Shown piece after piece: positions 12,120-21,445 of a DNA stretch of 42,688 nt (positions are counted from its first letter, which is position 1; the number at the start of each line of letters is the position of its first letter). The notes beneath the pieces are model-generated. The model was not told where the DNA came from. It made no database searches and saw nothing but the letters and a program-made list of their open reading frames with translations. The stretch is from Terana coerulea (taxonomy: Eukaryota > Basidiomycota > Agaricomycetes > Polyporales > Phanerochaetaceae), in assembly GCA_024811115.1 (NCBI GenBank), contig JAKOGH010000020.1, positions 1 through 42,688 on the forward strand, in the 5' to 3' direction. A program made the position numbers and the translations under genes.

Positions 12120-15100
12120 ATGAATGCAATGTCCATGCGCATCTCTATAACGTTGAAAGAAAAGAGAACCGTCAAAACACCTGCCCTCGTAAACTCAGGA
12201 GCAGGAGGAACATTCATTTCTGAGAAAATGATGAAGAAACTCAAACTCAGGGCACAAAAACTTGAACGAATTATTGCGGTGTTTAACGTCAACAGAACTC
12301 CAAACCATCAAAGACACATCATACATGAAGTAGAAATACCTATGACGGTCGGAGGCCGCACCATTTGAATGAACTTCCTTGTCACGAACTTAGGCAGAGA
12401 AGAAATCATCCTTGGCATCATCTGGCTCAAGGAAAGAAACCCGGTTATCAACTGGAAGGATAGATGCCTCCAGTTTGGAAAACGAGTTTTGGTAGAAGTA
12501 CTACCAGACAACGACGATTGGAGGATCAACAAACTATCACTCGAGGATCCCAAAATACTATAGCCAGTTGACGAACCAACAATCAACTTCACTCATCTAC
12601 GAGCAGTCGACCTCATAACAACTGGAGAATTGGAAGAAGGAGATATTCTATACTCTTATACACCAGGAGAAAAACAACTCACAGCGGTAACTTGGACTGA
12701 AGACATGGACCCCATAGCTATGCGAGCGCTATGGATCAATGCTAAAGTCAACCCGGCAATGGAATTCGTGCAAAAAGCTAATGCTCAGATAACAACTCAA
12801 GTACCAGAAAAATACCGAGAGTACGCGTCAGTGTTTGAGAAGAAAGCTTTCGAATGATTCTCAGAATCCCGTTTATACGATCACACCATCGACCTCAAGG
12901 ATGACTTTGTACCAAAAGATTGCAAAGTGTATCCGTTGTCACCACTGGAACAGGAAAAACTCAAGGAGTTTTTAGAGGAAAACCTTTGTAAAGGATACAT
13001 TCAACCATCGAAATCCCCCATAGCATCACCATTCTTCTTCGGTAGGCAAGAAGGACGGATCACTAAGACCATGCCAAGACTACTGGTGTAGAAGTGCAGC
13101 GCATACAGTGGCGTACACTCCTACTAAGGCCTAGAGGAAGCTAGGATGGTTACTCACCTGTAGGCTGGTTTGAATTCACGTAAGTGAATTTGAGTGTAGA
13201 AAGAGTCTTATTAGAGTATGGCGCAGAGGGCTGCCTTATATACAATACAGGCTGGCTGTACTACAAACAGATACAAATAGATACCAGGACAATAGACAAT
13301 AGGCATCGTCACGGTGGAACCTGGTAGAACAATAGAGAAGATATGAGCAGAGCGCTTATGGCGTCTATCTGACTCAACAACTGGTACTTCAACAAAGGAA
13401 CAGTCAAGAACACATACCTGTTACCCCTCATTGGTGAACTCATCGACAAACTCCAAGGATCCACAATTTTTACTAAGCTCGATCTCAGAGCTGGGTACAA
13501 CAACATCAGAATCAAGGATGGTGACCAAAGGAAGGGAGCATTTAAAACCAATCAAGGGTTATTCGAACCAATGGTTATGTTTTTCGGCATGTGCAACTCT
13601 CCAGCAACTTTCCAGGCAATGATGGACCACATCTTCCATGACAAAGTCAATGAAGGATAATTAACTATTTACATGGATGTCATGATGCTTCATTCCGAAG
13701 ATGTGGAACAACACACGGAACAAACCAAACAAGTACTGAAGAAACTTGACAACAACAACTTCTATTGCAAACTCGAGAAATGCGCATTCGACGTCGAAGA
13801 AGTAGACTTCTTGGGAGTAATCATCCGGCACAACAAAGTCCTTATGGACCAAGCAAAAATTCAGGGAATAATCAATTAGCCAGCAGCCACTACTGTAAAG
13901 CAAGTACAAGCCTTCCTGGATTTGGCAACTTCTACAGACGTTTCATCAGTCACTTTTCCGACCTCACACAACCTCTAAACGAGCTCACTAGAAAAGGAAT
14001 AGCTTGGAATTGGTCAATGGAATGCCAGGAAGCCTTCGAAACTTTGAAACAACGGTTCACCTCATTACCAGTCCTCACATTACCCGACACGTCCAAACCC
14101 TTCCTCATCGAATCAGACGCTTCCAAATTCGCAATAGGAGGGTACTGCGACAACAGGACGAAAACGGAGATTGGCATCCTGTGGCATACTTGTCAAAAAG
14201 TTTTAATCAACCAAAACAAAACTACAAAATCTACGACTGCGAACTATTTGGAATAGTATGAGCTCTCGAGGAATGGAGACACTACATCCATGGGTCACCC
14301 CACCCAGTATGAATACTCACAGACCACAAGAATCTCACGTATTTCAGGTTCGCTCGCCGATTAAACTGAAGACAGGCACGATGGAAGCTGTTTTTGTCGG
14401 ACTTTGACATGAAACTTGAATATTGCAAAGGTCCCACACTGGTGCAATCCAATACGATATCACGTCTAGAACATCTTGACGACTCAGATCACGACAATGA
14501 GGATGAAACTCTCCTCCCAGACAAACTATTCGTGGACGCAATAGTACTCCCTAATCATCTATTCACTGATATCCAGTGGTCCCAAGACATCCAAAGCACA
14601 ATCACCACCGACTACGTCATGGGAGATCGAATTTGCATAGCATTAGGAGACAATGAATACGGGCTCAAAGCCATGGAAGTAGCCGAAAGAAGACAGGAAA
14701 CCTTGGGGGCGCACAAACAAAACAGACTGGACCATGCAAAACGGACTACTCATGTTCAATGGCAAATGCTATGTACCAAGTAACAAAGACCTCCAAACCG
14801 ACATCGTAGATCTATACCATGAAGCCCAGTCATCTGGACATCTGGGAAAGTACAAAACATTGGAACTCCTGTGTCGAGATTACTACTGGCCAGGAATGGC
14901 AGCATTTGTAGGGCAATTTGTAAAAGGATGCGCTCTTTGCCAACAAATGAAAGTCAACACACACCCCACAATACCACTGTTAACACCGTTAAAACCAGAA
15001 CATAGAGGACGTCCATTCGCTTTCGTAACGTGCAATTTTATCTCGGCACTCCCGAAGCTGAAGAAAAAGACTCAGTAATGGTTGTGGTCGACCACGATGC

Positions 15101-16085
15101 TACAAAGGGGGTAATTTTTATCCTATGTACGAAGGAAATAGACGCCAATAGAACAGCGAAACTCTATCACTAACACGTTTACAAGAGATTTGGCATGCCC
15201 GACAAATTCTTATCAGATAAAGGCCCCCAATTCGCATCCAAAGTCATGAAAGAGCTCTGGAGACTCCTAGAAGTCAAAAGGAGCATGTCCACCACCTATC
15301 ACCCACAGACAGATTGAGAAACAGAATGAGTTAACCAAGAACCCGAAACCTACCTTCGCATCTTCTGCCATGCACACCCTACCGAATGGGTAGACTACTT
15401 GGCCGACGCTGAATTCGTATACAATAATCGAGAACACTCCGCAATGAAACACTCCCCTTTCTTTCTCATGCACGGATCTCATCCCAAAGCAATTCCCACG
15501 GCGTTTGAGTCATCAACCGTCTCTACTACCCTAATTTGGATGGAAGATCATAGCAAGGCGAAGAAGAAGCAGCTGCGGCCCTCAACATGGCAGTGCAATT
15601 CATGATAAGAAAGACACGGGGCCAGTTCAAACCCTTCGCCCAAGGTCAGAAGGTCTGGCTTGATACAAGGAACCTGAACACGGGATATCCCAACCAAAAG
15701 CTATCACCAAAACGAGAAGGACCATTCAAAATCAAAAAGTTCTATCCCCCATGGTCTATTAGCTGGCCCTACCAAAAAGGATGAAATGTCACGACACCTT
15801 CCACACATCCCTGCTGACCCCTTATCGGGGAAACAGAGCAGCACGGACATAACTTCGAAATCCCACCGCCAGACCTCGTGAACGGTCAGGAGATGTACAA
15901 AGTCGAAGCCATCCTGAATCATCGTAGACGTGGAAACAACACGCAATACCTTGTTAAGTGGAAAGGGCAGTCTGACGAAGAAAATCAATAGATGACAAAG
16001 GACGAGCTTGGGCAAGCGTCAAAGGTGCTCACCGAATATAAGAAGACCCAGCACTTGGCCACCATCTTCATCCTCTCAACACTCC
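12120..16085 (+). pseudogene. pol: pol: protease-RT-RNase H-integrase-chromodomain, decayed
   Basis: Domains appear in Ty3/gypsy order. Protease: ALVNSGAGGTFI near 12,185, where the catalytic DSG is [23 protein letters not shown] near 12,925; the block then breaks at 13,085 because of the solo LTR and resumes with [29 protein letters not shown] and TIYMDVMMLHSED near 13,670, where the usual YMDD is YMDV. RNase H: FLIESDASKFAIGG near 14,100. Integrase: zinc-binding HxnH-CxxC (YHEAQSSGHLGKYK...CALCQQ) near 14,815-14,950; core Asp in VVVDHDATKG near 15,080; [10 protein letters not shown] near 15,220; and the core Glu region (TE.VNQE) near 15,315-15,340. Chromodomain: YKVEAILNHRRRGNNTQYLV then KWKGQ, near 15,898-15,970. 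In-frame stops near 12,366, 12,855, 13,878, 14,256, 14,310, 14,366, 15,317, 15,328 and 15,989 show that it is dead. Confidence 0.93.
13086..13379 (-). repeat. Solo LTR (294 bp) inserted in the RT domain
   Basis: The RT reading frame breaks at GAC TAC TGG and resumes with TAC TTC AAC after this block. The five bases ACTGG are duplicated on both sides (13,081-13,085 and 13,380-13,384), and the block starts TGTAGAAG and ends CTCAACA, the TG...CA ends of an LTR. Read on the minus strand it begins TGTTGAGTCAG, has GTATATAAGG (TATA box) and then AATAAG as a possible polyadenylation signal, the right order for an LTR; hence the minus orientation. TGTTG starts are common in Ty1/copia LTRs, but the parent family is not proved. 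A solo LTR arises by recombination between the two LTRs of a full element. Confidence 0.88.
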
Positions 16086-16104
16086 TCTAAACCAACTCAC
16101 ACTC

Positions 16105-17814
16105 AGAACATGTCTCCAGCCCCCACTCACAACGCCACACTTCAACCCATCACTAACACTGTCAACCGTTGGATTGGTACCACCAATTCTATCAAGGACT
16201 TCACCCTTCCCATCATATTCAAGTCTTCGGACCTGTCCTTGTCAAAAACGAGGAACTGGGAAACCTCATTTAGTCTTTACTCGAATATTATAGATACAAT
16301 ATTCATATCGACGGGATATTCTCCAAGCTCCAGCGAAGACAGTCATTGCTTGATTACGTCCAAGGAGACAAAAGCAAGCAGCGCAAACAATGACTCATTG
16401 AGGCCCTCCTCGAGTGTGTTCACGAACCTGTCCTTATTCCAGATGGAGATGAGCTTTTCCCTGCTTTTACTCCTCGTCGTATCCTCATCCACGCCAGAGC
16501 CGTAGCACGCCAACTGGATCACTTCTAAAAATGGTCGAGCAACTGGAAGGAGCTCGAGACCAGGCAAAGCGATGCCTCAAACACCACTTGGCAGTTATGG
16601 ACCAAACTCTGAAATCCCTACTACGTGTGGGCAGAATCCAAGCTTGTGTCTAGTTCATTCATCGTGCTATACGCCAGCCTATACCATGGGACAAATTCGG
16701 CTACGTGTATTCACGACTGAAAGTCGCACATCCGGAAGTCGACAACCTCCTGTATGTCCCTCATACTCCCTTAACCTCTCCATCTCCACTCCTTGATTAT
16801 GTTACACCACCGCCCGCTGCACTCTACTAGCTAGTTGTCACCGTCACCTCCACTCCCTCAGTCGGAATGGTCGTTTGGCATGAGCTACATTGGTCAGACG
16901 CCTTCCCACGCATCCAACACACCCATACCGATCCCCCTCCGACGCATGCTACGACCGTGGCTGAACCCATCATCGTCAACCTCCAAGAACACCGGCAAGC
17001 GGCCGGACAGATGCTCCAACATCTATGGCTGCTACTGTGGAAATGGACAGTGACAACAATGACTACGACTTCCAACAAGCGATAGCGGCGCTGACCCCAT
17101 GCAACGCGAGGCCAGGAATGCGAAACGAGAGAAGCAAAGACGGCAGAAAGAAAGCGAAGAGGCAGGGCAAGCAACCCATGAAGCATGAACCGTCTGAAGA
17201 TCACGAGGTTCATCCTGAGGTCATCAAAGCCTTTGACGAGCTCATGAAGGTCCTGGGACAGCCCGTCCCTCTACCAGTTGTGCCCGCCAAACCTGTTGAC
17301 ACTGACACCTCTGGGTCCAAGTGGACGATCAAAACCGACATTCCCTCCTTTCGTACCTCGGGCTACCCACCCCTCACTCATCCCTCGACCCACCTCCACT
17401 CCAGTCACGCTGCCACGTAGTGCTAGGGAATCGCGTAAGAGGAGGAAAGAACACAGCGCTTTAAGGCCAACCGCCAAGGACTTGGGGCCCTTTACCCTCA
17501 GTGGCCACAAAGACATGCACTACAAAGTCAATTGTACCGGGTTGGGCTCTACGTCTGCAACCACGCTGGTCAACTCAACATCCACCTCGCCAATCATACC
17601 TCGTCACCATACACCACCTCCGAACATGCAATTCTCACCATACTCCTATCAACCCAAGCCCAACGACGCATGCATGATTTGCAGAGAATCAGGACACTGG
17701 GATGCATGGTGCAACAAATATCGTTGCTGGAAATGCCATCAGTACAAGCCCGGCCACTACGCGAAAGAATTGCCCAATGCAGCAGCCAACACAACCTCGT
17801 GTCCTTACTCCTGA
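16105..17814 (+). pseudogene. Third ORF of the chromovirus, with zinc knuckles
   Basis: Between the chromodomain and the 3' LTR lies about 1.7 kb of coding-like sequence in shifting frames. It begins near an ATG at about 16,110 (SPAPTHNATLQPITNT), then has DGDELFPAFTPRRILIHARA near 16,445-16,510, a helical Gln/Leu-rich part near 16,530-16,620, a Pro/Ser-rich linker, an acidic and basic middle part at 17,025-17,270 (HPEVIKAFDELMKVLGQ), and a C-terminus with CMICRESGHWDAWC (17,671-17,712; complete C-x2-C-x4-H-x4-C) followed by a second knuckle-like CWKCHQYKPGHYAKE whose last Cys is missing. It looks like a separate nucleic-acid-binding protein of the element, not a continuation of pol. Its function is unknown; comparable extra ORFs exist in fungal Ty3/gypsy elements. 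Multiple frameshifts make it inactive. Confidence 0.65.
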
Positions 17815-18976
17815 GTACAAAATTGACGAAGACCCGACTTACGACTAGAGTCGGTACTACGGGTAAAGAAAGGAAAAGTCGGGGACTTTCGGACTGGACA
17901 GGGGGTAATGTTACGGACAGAATTATTCTTTTATTCAAACGATTAGCAATATTGGCTCAGTTTGCATCTTATGACTCACCTCGCCCTATGCCCTAGGACT
18001 CAGCTAGTGTAGCGTACCCTACGCCCTACCCAGACCCATCTACTAGTCTCAACACTAGTATGGATACGTAGTATGCTCTCTCAAGCCTCTATCTTGTACA
18101 GTAGTATAAAGGTCGAGTGCATCTGGAAAAACCGCTCTTTCTAATCCATGCTTTATGCTTTTTATTTAACACTAAGTTGTTTATTATGCTCTTTTTCGCT
18201 TTTTGTGAAAATGTATTCTTAAAATATAGTTTATTTAGCTAATCTACATCTATTAGCTTGCTGAACAGCTCATTGCCTTTTTAACATTCTAATCTGCTGA
18301 TTATTAATGGCTTTTTACTACCTAATTGACTTTTTATCCCTTACCAATGCCTTATTGCATTCTTTCATTAGCTCATTTACTATATTTCTTTTTATCTAAT
18401 TTCTCACTATTGCATATTTTATCAGTAGCTTATTATTAGCCTTTTACTTATTTGCTTGTTATTTGTATCATATTTATGACATTATCTAGAGCTCATGACA
18501 CTTATTTTGCTATTGCTTTTATTTATTACTTGGACTCTTATTATTGTATTGCTTAAAGCTAATTTAGTTCTATGTCCTCCTTTTTCTGCCAATCAGCCAG
18601 CCTATATACTTATACTATTACACTTTTAGAGTTAATGTAGCTACTATTCTCTATTTCAGCCTAGTTGGCATATAAATGCATAATGGATTTCTTATTAGAC
18701 TGGTTTTCAAAGTGCACAAAGCTTTAAGGATATTGTTAATGACAAGTCTGAAGCTCTTTAATATTACCTTTATAACCTAATATATAAGCTCTGTACAATT
18801 GCTAAAAAGAGCTGCTTTTGCCTAGAATGTCTATATTCTTATATAATTGCCATTTGCCACAGTTGAACAACAAGTTGCAATCAATTTTAAATGTTACAAT
18901 AGCTCTAAAAGAGTGACTGCTTCACAGACGACCAAAGCAATTCACACTGTATGCTTTTGTTAATGGGCCGAGGCTC

Positions 18977-19078
18977 AAAAAAGATGACCAGAAATAACCA
19001 CAATGCACCCAGAAGGACTTGAACCCAGGACCACCTGGGTAAACGCGCCCAGTACATTAACAACTGCGCCATAGCGGC
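18977..19078 (-). ncRNA. tRNA-like pol III unit (SINE-like)
   Basis: On the minus strand the sequence starts GCCGCTATGGCGCAGTTG, containing an A box (TGGCGCAGTTG). About 50 nt later comes GGTTCAAGTCC, a good B box, and a TTTTTT run at 18,977-18,982 could end pol III transcription. The acceptor 5' strand (GCCGCTA) has no matching 3' strand and the T stem does not pair well, although CCCAGG/CCTGGG can form a hairpin between the boxes. It is therefore better read as a tRNA-derived retroposon head or decayed tRNA pseudogene than as a working tRNA. It lies inside the 2.49-kb element. Confidence 0.55.
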
Positions 19079-19429
19079 TTGCGTGTATCATCGTACAGAA
19101 TGGTGATACCTTACCGGGTATATTGAAGCGCCTTAACGTCTTTGAAGCCTTCGCGTTTGGTTGGCGTCATCTTTCATTCCCTCGGTCCCTCATTCCTAAC
19201 CGACGCGTTAGCTGCGTCGCGACCACCTACCGCGACACCAGGACCCAAGCGACACCACACAAGAGTGGGGGACGCGTGAATTATCGAGCAAGGCTGTTGA
19301 AGGGAGGGGCTCCCCTGCAAACGAGGTACGTGGCCCTCTCGCCGCATCCACCGCTGCTACCCAGAGACGTCCGTGGCCGTGCATGCACGGCTTATGGACG
19401 GTGCTTTCATGAATAGGCACCACGCATCC

Positions 19430-20130
19430 CCCACCAGCAACGAACACCGCGCGCGAACGCCCGCGTAGTCAAGCACGACGCAACAAGCTCAACGCCGGCG
19501 GCCGCGACGCCGACGCACAAGAAGCCGGCGCGCACGACACGACGCGTACGACACGAACGGCGGCGCACAACGCCAACGCCGGCGCGCGGGACGTGGTGAA
19601 GCACAGCACGCGCAGGCCGACGTAGGCGAGCGCGCCGCCGTTACAAAGGGCCGACGTACGACGCGAGGGACCAGCGCAACAAGCTACACAGGCGCGACGC
19701 CGAGAACGCAGCACGCGCATAACACCAACACCAGCGCGCGGGACGTGGCGAAGCACGACGCGCGCAGACCGACGCAGGTGAGCGCGACGCCGACGCACAA
19801 GAAACCGGCGCGTACAGCATGACGCGCAAGATACGCAGGGCGGGACAGCGGCGCACGCACGTACGGTGCCGACGGATGCGCACCACGCCAACGCCGGCGC
19901 GCAGGACGTGGCGAAGCACGACGCGCGCAGGCCGACGCAGGCGAGCGTGCCGCCGTTACAAAGGGCCGACGCACGACGCGAGGGACCAGGGTAGCAAGCT
20001 ACCCCAGCACAACGCCAACGAGCGCAGCACGCGCACCGCGCCGGCGCTGGCGCGCAGGACGTGGCAAAGCACGACACATGCAGACCGACGCTGACAAGTG
20101 CGCCCCCGTCAGAAGGGGCTGGTGCACGAC
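19430..20130. repeat. GC-rich tandem array, about 151-160-bp units
   Basis: The marker sequence gcgcgggacgtgg(t/c)gaagcac and its variants recur at about 19,585, 19,736, 19,896 and 20,047, giving spacings of about 151, 160 and 151 bp. Two unit types alternate: one carries cgttacaaagggccgacg followed by cgcgagggaccag, the other gacgccgacgcacaagaa with ccggcgcgtac. A partial first unit lies at 19,430-19,580. CpG density is very high, in sharp contrast with the AT-rich sequence 500 bp to the left. The array produces long spurious open frames (for example 257 codons, Cys/Ala/Arg-rich, on the minus strand) that should not be annotated as genes. Confidence 0.8.
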
Positions 20131-20763
20131 ACGAGGGCCAGGGTAGTGGTGTATGTAAGTATGTTACTGACAGATACAACACACAGGTGGGCATGGCGCA
20201 GTGCAGGTGAGTATGGTGCATGGTGCATGGGCTTACCTGCACAGTACAAGTAGTTTGTTGTGTTAGGTAGCTTAGTCTTGTATGTAGATAACTAAATATG
20301 CAATACAGAGCATCAGGTTAAATTAAGAAGGGGGATTTCTCAGATGACTAGTCAAGCAGTAGTGGTATTATAGCTGCATGTAAGGAACAAAATAGGACAG
20401 TAAGGAAACAAATAGCTGAGAAATAGGACTAATTGCCCCAATATATAGAATAATTAAGACAATTAGCAAAGGACCTCACTAAACTGCCTTATTGGCCTAA
20501 TGTATCTATTTATCTAGTTGTGTTACTTTGAAGCTTATGTGCAATGAATTAGTGCTTATCAGCATGCATTAGGCAGGAATAGTAAGGGGGTTTTTTCAGA
20601 TGCCGACCAGTCAAGGCCTCGTAGCCTTAACTGTGATCTCTTTGTTTATTCAACATCGATATCTCTGGTCAGTCTCTGCGTGCTAGAGGAAACCTCCGTA
20701 ATAGCCCCCAGAGTCGCATTGAGTGTCCAACTCATTGCGCAACAACCTTGGTCTTAACACTCA

Positions 20764-21244
20764 TCGAGCTCTGGCTATGTAACAGAAATTGTTCAGTGAG
20801 CCTAAAGACACCTTTGCATGCAATATAAGGATTCAACTCACCCGAAACGCGACCTGGCTCACCAAGTTGATGACATGAAGACCTAAAATGACAGCTACTC
20901 TTCTGTCCTTCCACTGACTTAATCAGGGAGACTTAACACACTAAAAATAACCTAAAACCCACGGGTCTCTGTAAGCTGTCCTGCAAAAGATCCTACATAG
21001 AGGGACAGTCACGTACGAAGAAAAATAGAAGCCCATCTCACTTCAGCCGCTGCATCACCTCATTTGACTCGTGATATGGCTGATGCAAAGCGTTGATGAA
21101 GACCATTGATATCGAAATGATATCAAGCGAGACCTTTGACCCATAGTCAGTACTCCGGTGACGCCACAAGATGAAAATTACCAACTACACATATCTGTAT
21201 GCCGACAAATGACATGATTCTTTCTTGGACCAGACATGCGCTGC
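20764..21244. other. Spacer between two transposons
   Basis: This is about 480 bp of unique-looking sequence between the right end of the chromovirus and the left target duplication of the hAT element. Only short frames occur (60 codons at 20,732-20,914 on the minus strand, overlapping the LTR end) and no motif is seen. Confidence 0.5.
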
Positions 21245-21252
21245 GCGGGGAC

Positions 21253-21445
21253 TAGTGTTGCCAAAGTTCAGTTCAGTTCGGCGGTTCAGAACCTGACCCG
21301 ATGAACTGAACTATGGTTTAGTTCGGTTCAGTTCTGGTTCGGCCCCCAGGTAGGCTGGTTCGGTTCTTGGTTCAAGGCACAGTCACTACGCCCCGAACCA
21401 AGTTCGAACCGGTTTGAACTATGAACTATATGTAAAATTTAGTAT
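21253..21445. repeat. Left terminal and subterminal repeats of the hAT element
   Basis: Following the terminal repeat are many copies of GTTCAGTTC, GGTTCGGTTC and GAACTGAAC in both orientations (for example near 21,270-21,345 and 21,400-21,420). The same words fill 27,325-27,475 at the other end. Clustered subterminal repeats are the usual binding sites for hAT transposases; that use is inferred here. Confidence 0.8.

Larger units (their letters stand above)
18117..20603. mobile_element. 2.49-kb non-autonomous element in the 3' LTR
   Basis: The interrupted LTR defines the boundaries to within a few bases. The left end reads GTGCATCTGGAAAAACC and the right end GGTTTTTTCAGATGC, so the termini are inverted repeats of GCATCTG(G/A)AAAAACC. 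CGA (18,114-18,116 and 20,604-20,606) is a likely 3-bp target duplication. No transposase frame is recognisable. The left 0.85 kb is strongly AT-rich, the middle has a tRNA-like unit, and the right part is a GC-rich tandem array. A copy of the terminal motif in direct orientation (gggggatttctcagatg) lies internally at about 20,331-20,347. A 3-bp duplication fits CACTA or PIF-Harbinger-type mobilisation, but the terminal motif is not one I can place. Confidence 0.75.
10053..20759 (+). mobile_element. Ty3/gypsy chromovirus with nested insertions
   Basis: This is an LTR retrotransposon in plus orientation. The LTRs begin TG(G)TTACGGACAG and end GTCTTAACA. Between them are gag with a zinc knuckle; protease, reverse transcriptase, RNase H and integrase in Ty3/gypsy order; a chromodomain after the integrase, which marks the chromovirus lineage; and a third ORF with zinc knuckles. 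CTCA flanks both ends (10049-10052 and 20760-20763), a 4-bp target duplication where 5 bp is more usual. Removing the 2.49-kb insertion in the 3' LTR and the 294-bp solo LTR in RT leaves an element of about 7.9 kb. It is defective: protease and RT catalytic residues are changed and there are many in-frame stops, most explained by CGA to TGA or TGG to TAG/TGA changes. Integration must predate both nested insertions. Confidence 0.92.
17911..20759 (+). repeat. 3' LTR of the chromovirus, split by an insertion
   Basis: The LTR consists of 17,911-18,116 and 20,604-20,759; joined, these match the 5' LTR from TGTTACGG to TTAACA. The left part keeps the TATA-like GTATAAAGGTCGA, and the right part begins CGACCAGTCAAGG, exactly where the 5' LTR continues. 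Without the insertion the 3' LTR is about 359 bp, shorter than the 5' copy mainly because it lacks the 24-bp duplication. CTCA directly follows the end. Confidence 0.92.

Noticed and set aside
19006..19078. A functional nuclear tRNA gene
   Set aside because: The 5' acceptor strand has no pairing partner at the 3' side and the T stem is mismatched.
19469..20242. 257-codon minus-strand open frame rich in Cys, Ala, Arg and Ser
   Set aside because: It lies inside the GC-rich tandem array; the repeat lacks stop codons in most frames, so several overlapping frames stay open at once.
18117..20603. Helitron as the identity of the 2.5-kb insertion
   Set aside because: Helitrons lack inverted termini and insert between A and T; here the ends are inverted repeats and CGA is duplicated.
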